Shown here piece after piece: positions 1 through 12,751 of a DNA stretch of 64,000 nucleotides (position 1 is the first letter of the stretch; each line of letters opens with the position of its first letter). The notes beneath the pieces are model-generated. The model ran no database searches and was not told where the DNA came from. It saw only the letters and a list, made by a program, of their open reading frames with translations. This DNA comes from Azadirachta indica. Taxonomy: Eukaryota > Streptophyta > Magnoliopsida > Sapindales > Meliaceae. Position numbers and translations under genes: made by a program. Location: the NCBI GenBank assembly GCA_022749755.1, contig CM040447.1, positions 14,545,087 to 14,609,086 of the forward strand, given 5' to 3'.

Positions 1-1183
1 ACAAATGACATTGTAGATTCCTATCGAATGATCCAAGCCATCAATTTAACAATTCTCGGAGGGTTACTCATCGATAGGTCCTTGCCACAATTACCTGTTT
101 TCTAGTTTGTAAAAGAAAAAAAAAATTTAGTATATTGAGAAAATACGGTTATGGAAGCCGGAGCATGCAAGTAATATTAACGACTTTGACTTGTTTTAAA
201 ACAGAGCTTGTGGTGTTATAATTAATAACAATAGAATGATTGAGGACTGACTAGTAACAGATAGAAGATCAAGTGAAGTTAGCTGTTAAGACGAGGAATT
301 GAAAAACAAAGACCGAGTGAGGGACTGAGAAAGGTGAAGAGACGAATGTTTTTCTAATGACAATCCCAAAAAAGTTACAGCAACTAATATAGCCGAAAAA
401 TGCTCGATAGTCCATCCACACTCTTGAGGGCTGCCTTCTTTTCTTTTCTTTTCTTTTCTTTTCTTTTCTCTTCCTTTTGTAAACAAGAGTCACATTATAA
501 TTACAACCAAACGATAGGTAAAGTTAAATTAACGGTACTATACCTTGCCAGAGATATCCATAAAATGACACCACTATCACAAGATGGAAAATATTTCTTG
601 CTTGAATTGATCCATCTTAGATGTAGAAATGTGCGTTATTACCGACCTTCCATAATTTTGACTTTTGATGTCCTGCTAAAACAAAAGATGTGGGGCATCT
701 CTAAGCCAATCTGAAGGCTTTTACGCTCTATATCAATCACATAATCACATCTAACCTCACAACTTATTTACATTTTTCTTATCACCAGAGTATTTCCCTC
801 TTCCGATTGCCAAGCAGCACCATCGTCTTTGTCCACAAAATTTCTCAACCCAAGCTTTCAAATCAACATTATTCTTTAAAAATTCACTGAAATCAACGTC
901 GGCAAATTGTTATATTTTTCTGCCATCATGTGTTCCGTTCTGCAATAAATCTAACACAGAATATACAAACAATGACCTCGTCAGAATTCCTGTGCCAGAA
1001 GGCAGGGCGGGGTGGGGTTGGCGCTAAAGAATGAAAAAAACTATGAATCTCAAAACTGTGGTGGGAATGTCCCTGCAGAACTGGGAGCTGAGATTTGCCT
1101 ACTATATTACCAAAAGAACAATATTACAATTTACAACATGTATTCCCAATCCCTATACCTTATGGCATCAAGAAAATAAAGAT
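1..1183. other. Intergenic / 3' flank of NRAP gene
   Basis: No convincing gene is visible. The stretch is AT-rich and holds a pentanucleotide microsatellite near 436-470. The bases immediately below 1184 are expected to contain the 3' UTR of the minus-strand NRAP gene. The short open frames here have no recognisable motif, and one is simply the microsatellite translated. Confidence 0.6.
436..470. repeat. (TTTTC)n microsatellite
   Basis: About seven tandem copies of TTTTC are seen directly. It is a simple sequence repeat, likely length-polymorphic. Confidence 0.9.
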
Positions 1184-4100
1184 TTAATTCACAAGCCTTG
1201 GTGCCTTAAGTAAATAAATATCCCTCACAAACCCTTTCCCCAGTTCTCCTACATCCTTTAGCACATCAATAGCATCTTTCTCATCTTCAGAAGCATCCTC
1301 TCGTCCGCGTTTCTGGAAAATTTGAAGGAAGCAGGGGATTCGATTAGCTAAGATTTGTAAATTTATATACACCAGCAAACATTCTCACTCAATATTTTGG
1401 TTATACATTCAATTATACCTTTGAGCAGACTCTCTCCCACGTTAGTCCAATAGCATCGCCTCCCAAAGAATCATACCAAAACTTCAACTTCATTGAGTAC
1501 TCTTTCTACACATATTACCACAAAATGTTGGTAAAGGAAGCATGATGCTACCCATATCAAGAAAGAAGCATTTCAATATACTTGCCTCTAGTTCTCGAAC
1601 AAAACAGCTTAACGGATCAAAGTCTACCATCATCTTAGTTTTCACTTCCTCTGAGCTTCCCTTCACATTACCAGGCAACAAGAAAGGATGGAAACCCTTG
1701 CTAGCATTCCCATGAGCCACATGCCTCCCTGCCCAAAATGTGCACATTATGAGAATTGCATCAATGATGACAAGAAAATTTCAACATACTGCGCTCCTGG
1801 TTCCGGGAAGGGGTCATCATCAAATAAATAGTCGATCCTAGTTATTATGGAAACATAAAAGCAAAAATTCATGGTGCCAAAATCCGAGACCCTCCCTGAG
1901 ATATACCTTTGTTCACTTCAGATGGGAAGAGAAGACGATGGGGGTAAGGTAACCTGTCCCTATGGATAAGAACTACCGCATCATAGTTGTTCAGTGGAGT
2001 TCGGAGAAGACACTGCATGCAGAAAATTGTGCCGTAAGTATTCATAGATATACTAACATGTATTACCAGAAAAGGAGTGTAATAACATCTGACAGATGTG
2101 TCTCACTCACCTCCCATCGATAAGAATCAGTCTGATCCTCCAATATGAGTTTGGTCAACAAGTTTGCACTGCTTCTAGCATAAGCCACCAACCTTTTCAG
2201 CTCCTTTTACATCAAGATAGCCACATGCAAATAACGAATAGGCTACACACTATCAGTAATAAGTTTGCATTTATGAAACATAGATAAAAAAAACCAGTTA
2301 AGAAGATTCATAGCATTGAGGAAATGCCAACAAGACACAGTTGCAATTGAGAAAGTTCAACCAAGGTATATACTCTTCATAGACTGTTCAATTCAAAATT
2401 CTGTATGCTCAACAGTTCTGTTCAAATTACAATAAGAAACTGAAACAATAATAGGTTTCAGTGACTTTTGACAGTATTTTATAGCTTTCAAACAGTATTC
2501 GGTAAGGGGAGGATTGGAGAAAAAGCATGAAGAGAAGTAGATAATTTAGAATATTATCCAAGGGAAACGTGATCTGACAAAAAAAAAAAAGAGGAAGAAA
2601 TAAATGGAAAATAAAAAGATTATTTAGCACGCATTAAAGATATTGTAACAAAATTCAAGGGTTAAAAAACCATTGAGTTTGGGGAGCATCTAGTCCACGC
2701 TTCAGATGCCTTGTCATAAGCTGTAGCCAAAAACATTGCCGGGCTTATATTTTGCACATTTTCTTCAGACATTTTTCTACTTGACATGAAGTTTTCCTAA
2801 ACAAACATGACAAAAAATAATAACTATTATTATGACATCTAGAAAGACCAATATATAACATATATTGTCAAAAATTATCATTTTCTTAAACAGCATAACT
2901 TACATTAATCTCTTTGTGGTCATCTGGGCCAAAATCATTATTTATGTCAACAACCAAAGCAGAAAAGGTCCAATCATACTCTGCTACAAGTCGCAGAAAC
3001 CTGACAAAAAGGGTGGTTTCACACAGAATGGCATTGTGTTAGTAGATAATTCCAAAATATACTTTCCATGAATTTACAGACCCACACATGAGGCCAGCAG
3101 GACTAAAAATCTAAAAAGTTGCTTGATTTGCAAAATGAACACAGCAAATTGTTCACTCTATACCAAATGTACCCCTATCTTCACAAAACACCACCAAGTT
3201 TCTATTTATTGTATTTCTCTAGGTTGTTTATTATCCTAATATACACTACTTCAAGGAACTGTCAACAAAGAAGGAACCAAGTAAATTTGATGTTAAAGAT
3301 ATTGAAAAAATAAAATAAAAAACGAACATGCTGACCATTATAACAACCCTTTTTGCCACAAATCAATAATATATTTTTAATAAAATACAATTTTACAAAG
3401 CAAGGGGGAACTTAACCTTAAAAATCCAGCAAACCGTGAACATGGAACATTAAATGGTAAAGGCTTCAAAAAGAGATATGCCACCAAGAGTTCAATGGCC
3501 TCCTCTACCAAGCAAGCTGAAAACAAATGTGAAGCAACCCATCTCTTTGCAAGCCTTAAGAATGTAAAAGAAAATAAAGTTAATATGAACTATTTCTTTT
3601 TGGAATCATAGAATAACTTTGATCATTGCCAAAACTGAAAAGCAACAAAAGTAGAATCTGGACAAATTAAATTACAAATTCAAGAGTCTCACCTGACAAC
3701 TGGGCCAAATACTGGGTAACGACCCTGTAATCCATTAATCATGCTTGCATGCTGACCACGAATAAAAAGTATCTTGTCTGTAGAATAAACACTCTTTGGT
3801 TGATTTCCAACTACAGATTAGAATGGTTTCAGGAAGTCAAACATCGAAAAACCCAGACAAAAAAACATATGAATTGGAAATCATAAAATATCCAACCATT
3901 CTTACTTTCTCTTTTCACCAAACTCAACCCTCTCTCATGCAAAAGTTTAAGACGAAATGCATATCCAGACATGAATACATCGACATCATCCTCAGTGGCC
4001 GTACATGTCATCCCCCATTTATTCTGGAGACTGAAACAATACCATCATCAGATAAGACCTATAAATATACAGATGTGTGCACAAGCTATTGTGTGTTGTG

Positions 4101-7100
4101 TTAGTATGTGCAGGTATAGCAAATGAACAAAGAAAGCAAGCCTGGTCCACCTCTCTCCAATTTTAATAAGGAAAGCAGATTTAGTTTTCTCTATTGCTAC
4201 AGGGTCCATTGGCCAATTCCCAGAACCTTCCAACTAGATCAGAGAAAATAAAAGATATTCAGAAACAATCTGAAAAACAAATTTAATGTATGAAAGATAG
4301 GTTATTCAAAAGAAAAACATGCCTGAATCATAACTTCCAGTGGCTGAATGCAAGTTGGTATGAGCTTACGTCTCGAAACAGAATGCTTCTGTACGGCCAG
4401 CGGGTGAGGTTCAGGAGGGAATACAGATGTAAACCTGAAAGCTGCGAATTGTGATAAGCATACAACAATGTTACAGCCAACAAGGGTGAGATATTAGGTA
4501 ATCAAAGAAATAGAAAGCCAAATCAAACTATGTTAGAACAAACTTTTAAATAGTCTAAAAGTTATGCTACTCAAGTCTATGAATAATGATAAGCATACAC
4601 CAATTTTGTTGGATAAAAAGGGTGGATGTGGAGAGGCTAAGAAAGATCATTACCTTCTCATATGAACAACACCAAGAACTAAATGAACCAAACTAAGTGA
4701 AACCAATTAGGAATTAACATCACACTTTTCTCCAGTCAACAGTTTCTAAAACATGTAACTGTCTTTATAATACTTCACAAGAATTTCAAAAAGAGGTATA
4801 TTAATGTAATCATTTTGAATATATCTACATCACAACAATCATTGAAGTACAACGATAGCACAGCATAATCATAGCAAAGCCACCAAAAAAACCACTAAAA
4901 TAGAATTAAACAATGATAGCACAGCATAATCATAGCACAGCCAACGGTAAATACCTGCGTCCAGAGGCTGCACACTAGATATCTTCAAGGGGATATCTTC
5001 AATAAGACGCAAGCGCTTTGATAAAACTTCAAACGCCTCAAACAAACTGGCAGAAAACAAGACAGGATCTGACAAAATAATAACATTGTCATTGGAGAAC
5101 TGCATGGTTCCTGTTTACACACACCACAACATCACCACCAAAGGAAAATAACAAATACTAATAGCAATTAACAGTCTATAGTTCACCTTTAGCTCCATGA
5201 AGTAGAGTGAAGTCAAGTTGATCAACTATTTGCACAATATTTTCTTTCGACAGACAAAGATGGCGCAGAAGTACATACTCAATAATTCTTTTCAAAATGA
5301 GATGTCTTGTCCACTGCTCACTCCCCCAAACTGTAAAATTGAAAAGAAAACTCATATCAATCATCTTCACCCTTGTACAGCCAAGCAACTGCAATTAATC
5401 AAAACATGATAAAAGCTCACCTGTACTTTCCGCAATTGTACCATCTTTGAATCTCCGAAGCTCTGCCTTGTCGCCCCAAAATTTTCGGAACTTGAGAGCC
5501 TAGTGCAAAGGGCAAGTAAATTCAATGATTATATGGACAAAAAAGAGAAAGAAAAAGAAAACATGAATAGAGTTGAAATGCAGACTCGAATACCTCCTCT
5601 TTATTTTCAGCATTTGGACCAATATCAACTACCCTAAAAACTTTCTCCATAGAGCTCACTGAAATTCCAATAAGTAATGGCTCTCTATCAAGTATTGATA
5701 AACCCTGGAATCAGAAAATAGTAAGAACAAATTGATAAAAGAGAGAATATACCAACAGAATTAGAAGTATTAAAGTTTATATTAGATCCTGTACGTTTTC
5801 TATATTCCACTCCAAAGGGGAATTTCTCCAAGTAACACGAATGAACTTTGCTCTATCACCCAATCCTTGATTCAGCAGACCATGCACCTTCTGCTCATAC
5901 AATCTCCAACATTCATCATCCAAGCAAAATCCCAATGCCAGAACCTCAGTATGTCCCCTCAGATTCAATCTAAAAGGAAAAATATTAGAAAATTGCAACT
6001 GATTAAGAAATTAAAATCACAAAATGACAAGGAACAGCAATGCATGATTTAAAACCTAGAACTTGCGCATAGGAACCAAAAGCTGTCTTCTTTCAAGTTA
6101 TGCATGAGGAAGGTACATGTAAGCAGTTCCATGCTTGGGCTATTCAACTGGCAGTATGCTAATTCAAAAGCAGAAGTGTTTGACCTCTGCTCTATAAATG
6201 TAATGACTATACGCTTTTTAGTACATCAGGCCCAGGCTAAAACCACACCTCAAAACCACAATTGAAGGTCATTCTGACAAAGGTATAATAAATGTTTTGA
6301 AAAATAATGTTTGAATTATAATGAAATCAGATTGAGTTGTTGTTCTGACTCCATAAACATCGGATGGCTACATGAGGCACCAAATTATATCAAAATACCT
6401 AACACAGTAGTCATATTTAGTAGGATAGTCAATCTTGGTCAAAAACATCTCCTCAAATCCACCATCTCTGCATTTCTCCATGCATTGAAGTGTCAAAGCA
6501 GCCTCATCTTGGAGCTGAATGTTGCAACAAATAAAGAAGAAATATCTTCAGGCACATGCAATTTGCTCCAAAAAGAACAGAAATCTAAAAGGAGATATAC
6601 TTTTCTGTACTATAATTAATTGAACCATTAATAAGGTGGTTGATAATACCTCAAAGAAACCAATACTTGTCATCCGAAAAGCAACATTTACTTGAGTGGA
6701 TGGATCACATATAACAACTGGAAATGATTCTTTATATTGCTCTTTTTCCTGCAACCCCAAAGTCATCATAACTATAAATATGATCAACAATAAAACATAG
6801 AGGCGGGTGAAATTAAAGATTTAAAGACAAATAATTATTAAGGAACACCATGCTGGAGGAAACTCATAAAACAACACGCTAAATAGGGTGAAATTTTGGA
6901 TTATCTCAATCAGTCTGACATAGACAAACCCCATCCTATCTCTCTAAATTATCTCCTAAATCTGATCATAGCCATAATAAAGTTATAGTTCTACTTATGT
7001 GATTAAGGATTGCAAGGCCATCTTCAATTCCTAGAACAACAATATAGAAGATGATCACAATAAGATTTTTCTTTTTTTTTTCACTTTTGCATGCGAGTCT

Positions 7101-9284
7101 TGGTGATGACTTGGTGATGAAAAAAGGAGTTTCCATAAAATATTATATCAAACTATAAAATAAAGAAAGAAAAGGAGTGGCATAGAACATGCTAGAGATT
7201 GGTATTGGGCGCCTGGCAAAATAATGAAAACAATCAATAATTTTATATACATATTAGGAAAAGAGTAGCAGACCTCCTTTGACACTGCTTTCTGGCCTTG
7301 TGGTGGAAAGTAAAGTCCACGGTTCCACAATTTTGAAGTGGCTGTATAAAATAATAACAGTAGGTAATCTGCAGTTATAATAAAAAACTACTCTAAAACT
7401 TGACCAATTACAGTAACTTTATCCTGAAACTTCTTGTTTTCACTCATTTGCAAAGAAGAGATTATTGGAATTCAAGTAAAGACTGGTGAAAAGGTAAAAA
7501 ATTAAAACCTTAACATACCAATGAAGTCCAATACAACACGAAATATCTGCACTGCCTTCAAGGATTTGTTAATTTTATCCAAACTCACAAGGTACGACAA
7601 CAATATAGAAATAATATAGCCATTTAAGCAATCATGAATGTATATTGAACTTCTCTGCAGAGCCCAAACCTGTAACAAACATAAAAAATTGTAGGCCAAT
7701 GTACAGGGTAAATGCCAAAAAATCAAGATGACAGTGATAGGGACATCGAATACCATACCTTTAGCAAAATTAAAGCTTCTCCCAATTCCTTCCATCTACA
7801 GATAGTTTTCTTCACAAAATCTGCATTATCCTCCTGAAACATGTCCTCCAAAATGCTACTATTGTACTTGGGTGTAGGCTGAGAAACACCATCTTCAAGA
7901 TAATATAAGAAACAGATAAGTAACATAGGATTAACATACATAGCACAAAAAGAACAACACATTCAACAAGGGACAACATACTACCTCGATTATAGGCACG
8001 GACGTTGTTCCGATTCAAGTTTAACTTTGAAATACTAAACAAGGATGCTGCCGTAGGAATTATCCTCACAAAAAATCCAGGAACCTCAACAGGCTTCACA
8101 GCTACAATATCATATTTCCCATTTCCAACAGTGCAATAAGGATTAGTGAACATATAGAAGAATCTCACAACTCATATTAACATAATGTGATCAATCATTA
8201 TTTCTAAAAGAAGCAAGGAGAAACAAACCTGGATAGACAACTAATACAGGTTTTCGGGCCTCATTCTGCATGAGAGACCATTCCACTTTATCAAATGATG
8301 GAGAGGACTTCAAATGCTTCTTTATTACACAGAGGTAAAGGCACCTTTTGGCATGATACCGGTGATTAAGATAATCTTTCTCATGGAAACACTCCTGTTG
8401 TGAGGGCAAAAGCTTTTAAAAACTAATAACTAGACCTAATACTGATGTACATACCCAAAAACAGTAAAGCAGACAAAATATAATGTAACTCCACAAGTGC
8501 TATGTCTTCTGGTACTTGTTCAGATCCTAGGAGAACCACTATGCCTCTATCAATCACAAATACCGTGTCCACTGTTCTCAAGGATTTTTTCAATCTCGAC
8601 TATACCAGTTGCTACTCCAACTTTTGAAAAGTATATTAATTTATAAATCACTGAAAGTAACACAATAATTTCCACATATGTAACATAAAATGGTATTGAC
8701 AGTCAAATAACCCAAAGCTTATTGTTCTGAATAATGCAGTAGCTAATGAGCACCTAACTAAATTTCCATACAGCATGTGCACTTGTTTATCAGACAGTTC
8801 CATTAAAAATACCTTTGGCAGCCCGACAAAGATATCGACGTTGACGTACGGCTTCACTACGCAGTTTATGGAATAACTACCCCCAATTTTAATAGTTTTT
8901 GGCTTCTTAAACTTGAAATCCACTTTGTCTGCACCAATGTCTCTCACAAAACCCGGAGCTAAATCCGCTGTAACCTGCTTAATATTTAACAAAACAATAA
9001 TTTCAGTGAATTCATTAATCAAATAAACGATCAATATTACCTCTACAGACATTAAGAATAACCGTGTTGGATTGAATTTATTGCGGCTTTTCACGCTAAT
9101 TAGAGAACAAATGAGTTACCTGCAAGTCATCGGGGATTTTACTGATGGCTTTCTTAATGGCTGAAACGGTATCGTCGACGAGCTTGGTAACAGCAGGGGT
9201 TTGGTCGAAGTGGACCTCTTTTAGAAGTTCTTTTAACTTGAAGTCCATAGTATCCGTTAACGTGGCGGTAGTATTAGCATCCAT
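1184..9284 (-). CDS. NOL6: NRAP / nucleolar protein 6 (Utp22 homologue), 26 exons
   Basis: This protein is predicted to act in the nucleolus in the small-subunit processome (UTP-C), needed for 18S pre-rRNA processing. Exons on the minus strand, 5' to 3': 9284-9120, 8974-8813, 8394-8229, 8101-7985, 7892-7759, 7669-7519, 7341-7274, 6748-6650, 6514-6399, 5969-5795, 5704-5594, 5499-5421, 5330-5187, 5110-4955, 4441-4323, 4233-4151, 4030-3906, 3810-3693, 3554-3417, 3000-2904, 2796-2671, 2203-2111, 2012-1907, 1728-1586, 1505-1419, 1312-1184. They sum to 3207 nt, or 1068 aa, close to the plant family length. Hallmarks are GFVRDIGADKVDFKF, VDIFVGLPK, LLFPSEVNKGRHVAHG and FWYDSLGGDAIGLTW followed by a KRGRED tail. 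Introns after exons 15 and 24 use GC donors, and the donor after exon 21 (GTTTTT) is weak. All phases agree. Individual exon edges are inferred and need cDNA. Confidence 0.93.
4854..4944. repeat. 61-bp-spaced short tandem repeat in NRAP intron 14
   Basis: A roughly 30-bp motif beginning GATAGCACAGCATAATCATA occurs at about 4854 and again at 4915, nearly identical. It lies in the intron between exons 14 and 15. It looks like a small local duplication with no evident function. Confidence 0.8.
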
Positions 9285-12200
9285 TGTTCTTCACCGGTTC
9301 TTTCTCCGTTCGTTGAACGGTTTGGAGCAGAATTGGAAGTTGGCTTCCCGGCGACAGTTTGCTACGTACCAATTAGGGTTTAGTTGGGTTCAACACAGGT
9401 GGCGGGAGAAAGGTCACCGAGTTAACAAAGAACAGGAATTATATGAACTTGGGCCAGACCTTGGACCAATTAAATTTTCATGAATAAATTTCGCAATTGG
9501 GCTCGTCCTTGGGCTTGCATGTTTTGTCTACATATTACCCAATACAACGAATCCTCTAATAAACAGTTAAATACACTCGAACATGATTTTTTTTTTTTTT
9601 TTAAATGAGCCAAGATTGAACCCAATATTCCCGCGTTTATGACTTTACATGCACTTGAATTTACTCGACTTCTTACGAATTTTTTTTATGCTCATATATA
9701 CATACATATATAAAAGAGTGTATTTGCTTGAATAGAATTAAAATTTAGATTATTATGAAATCGTAATTCCTTTCTTATTTTTAGAAATTTAAGTATGGAT
9801 AAGAGTAGTAGAATCTCAGCTAGATTTACCAACCTCGTAGTTGTAAAAATTTTCCAATTGATGAAGACAATGTTGGTGGCCTTCTCATCTTGATTTTCAC
9901 GCAATATTTGATCGACAAAATGCAAGAAATTAAGGAGACAATGCTACTGACCCCAAATATATTTCGGACGTTTTCAAATATAGATGCGATCATGTGATTG
10001 ATGAAACAAATAATTTATAGGCTAATCCAACTCTTTTTCTTGTTCAAATATTAGGCATGCCAAAAATCATTTTTGCTCGAAGTTTTGGGCATTGATTTTT
10101 GCTCCGAGTAATCTAAATCTGTACCGTACGTTGATATGGGTTGGAATCAATCCAAGGGAAAAACATATGATTCTATATATTTGTGAATTGTTTTAGCTCG
10201 GAACTCTTAATTCCTCGCTTGTAAGTCGAAACAACTAACGGTCAATCAACCGGTTAAAATAATTTTTTTTTTTTTTAAAAAAAAAGAGAGAGAAAAAAGA
10301 AAAAGGGAGTGCCACGGAGTTGAATGTTTTTGGAAAAGAAGTAAGTTAAATTAATACACATTCTTTCTTCTTCTGCAAAAGGGTTTGGACAGATTCAAAG
10401 CGTTAAAGGAAAAAAAAAAAAAAAAGTGAATTGAAATATTGAATTATAATAGCATAATATATAGGAGGGGGACGGACAAAATCAACAGCCACGTAAAGAA
10501 CATGTACTGAATATATATGAAAAAATATATATAGGAAGACTAGGTCTAGATCCAATTGAATGATACCTCTCCCAAGTTCGGGGCAATATTCTACTATTAT
10601 TTCATATCTTAATTTATTCCATCAAAATAAATGGTCGGCTTCATCACATATAGAATAGAGGCCGAATATATAATTATAAATTTTTAAAATTAGATGTGTC
10701 TGCCATTTTCTTTATATATATATATATATTCTTTTTCAAACAAAAATTTTCTATTATAAATTTAAGATTGAAAATTACTTTGCTTGAAATCCAACTAATG
10801 ACCATATATTAGAATGGGATTAATCAATGTGATAATCATAATTGAGTAGGGTCAAATTTAAAATATGTGAACGTCTACTTTAATGTTAATCCTTTTTAAT
10901 ACATGGTATGATGCATGTGATCCGCCCGTTAAAATTTAGTTTGCTGATCATTTATCAATTTTAATGTATGATCAAAATGCATAGGGTAATATATATAAAA
11001 TATATATACATTCTAAAAATTAATTATGATCTAACAATATCAAACACAGAGAGTATATATACATATATATATATATATATATCTGAATTTAGTACGGCTA
11101 CCTTGAGAATCTACTAATTACATGTCTGATTATAATTATTACGTGAAGACAACAATGTTATCAATATTGGGAAACAATCCATATCTTTAGACTTAGAAAA
11201 AGGATCCATGTTATTACGTTGTCATTCGACGACAAATAGTTAACAGTAGCACTTGCGTACGCATATGTAATATCTCATATCTCACCGCCACTAATTACTC
11301 TTACGGCAAAGAAAAGCTAGCTATGTACGTCTAACTGAACACTGGCTCGGGAGTACTCCTTGTACTACTGTAGATGACGTCGGTCTAAATTTCAAGTACG
11401 ATTTGCATTTACTTATTATAACATTGAAGAAGAAGTACAGTTTGAATTTGATATGATTCACATCACAATTATTTCATGGCAGATAGTGTTTATAATCGGA
11501 GGTCCTGCCCAAAACACTCACACTGAGGTTTACGACTCCAATATTAATTTCTATCCGTTTAATTTAGAGACTTTATACCCATAAACAATGATAAACAGTC
11601 AAAAGTACACGTGATAATTTTGTGTTGTTAGCAAATTTATTAAAATTTGTACTTGTATTGTTGCCGTTGCTACCTTCAAATGAAATTGGGAATTTCTAAC
11701 AAAAATAAAAATTTTAATTTGAAATTTTAAAAATTAATTCGTAATGTACAGTACAAGATAATCAAATTAATTCTAAACAATATGAGATAAAAATTTTAGA
11801 TTATTAGATGCAAATTTTTATAATATTAGACATTGAATATATAACAATTTAAATTTTTACATTTTAAAGTACATATATATTTCATATATTCGCAAGTCAA
11901 ATATATTTTAAAAAGATTAAGATTTAAAATTTATTATGATTGGTTTTATTGATAGTTAATACACATCAGCCATGCATATGCATTTACCAGGGTAAAAATT
12001 GAAAGGACGTGAGAATCTTGACCACCAATCCAAACAAGATAAGAAACATTTGGAAGATTTGAAAGACATAAAGTGGAGAGATTCCGGGTGAGAGAAGAAG
12101 CTATATATATATATATATATATATATAGAGTCTTTAGACTACCTTGGAGGAGACAATTAGAGGTTACAGCGAGGCTTAGATGTCATGATGCTGACAGTCA

Positions 12201-12696
12201 TAGTAGTATAAGTTATTTATCTTTTATAGGACGGCTTAGCTTAGCTTATTAGATGGGTTTTCTTTCTCCTTTATGAATGTTGGTCCATTGGGTCCTCTGC
12301 CTCTCTCGATGACCCCTGCCTTTTGCTTTTCATATCTCATTTAAATATTATTACTTTAACCTTCCACTGTCAAAGAAAGATCTCCACAACAATGAGATGG
12401 ATGACTGAGAAGTAACAACAATCACACTAAACCCCCTTTCCTTTCTTACCAAAAAAGATTTTCAAAACTCCCTTCCCGTAGAAAGCTAGAGAGAGAGTGA
12501 GATCGAAGAGACAGACATTCCAGTTGTGTCTTGTTGCTTTTGAGGAATGTATTAATTTTTATGAACTGTTTTCAAAGCTCGTAATTAATATTTGAAGTCT
12601 CTAGGGGTTATTATTAAAAGAATAATTAATGATATCATATTTGCTTGCATGCATGCATGCAAAAATTTCCCTCCACGACGCAATACCCACACCACC

Positions 12697-12697
<1 letters not shown>
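9285..12697. other. Intergenic, AT-rich, no gene seen
   Basis: This is the upstream side of the NRAP start codon followed by AT-rich DNA. It contains (AT)n tracts near 10718-10730, 11055-11083 and 12102-12127, and A/T homopolymers near 9588-9602, 10262-10283 and 10409-10426. I found no frame with protein-family character and no tRNA or recognised miRNA. Confidence 0.6.

Positions 12698-12749
<52 letters not shown>
12698..12749. repeat. Poly(C) run, 52 bases
   Basis: An uninterrupted run of 52 C residues follows CCACACCACCA. It makes an apparent poly-glycine open frame on the minus strand, which I do not regard as a gene. On the G strand it could form G-quadruplex structures and on the C strand i-motifs. 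The length may be an assembly artefact. Confidence 0.95.

Positions 12750-12751
<2 letters not shown>

Noticed and set aside
400..714. 104-aa plus-strand frame
   Set aside because: Its start is the TTTTC microsatellite and the remainder has no family character.
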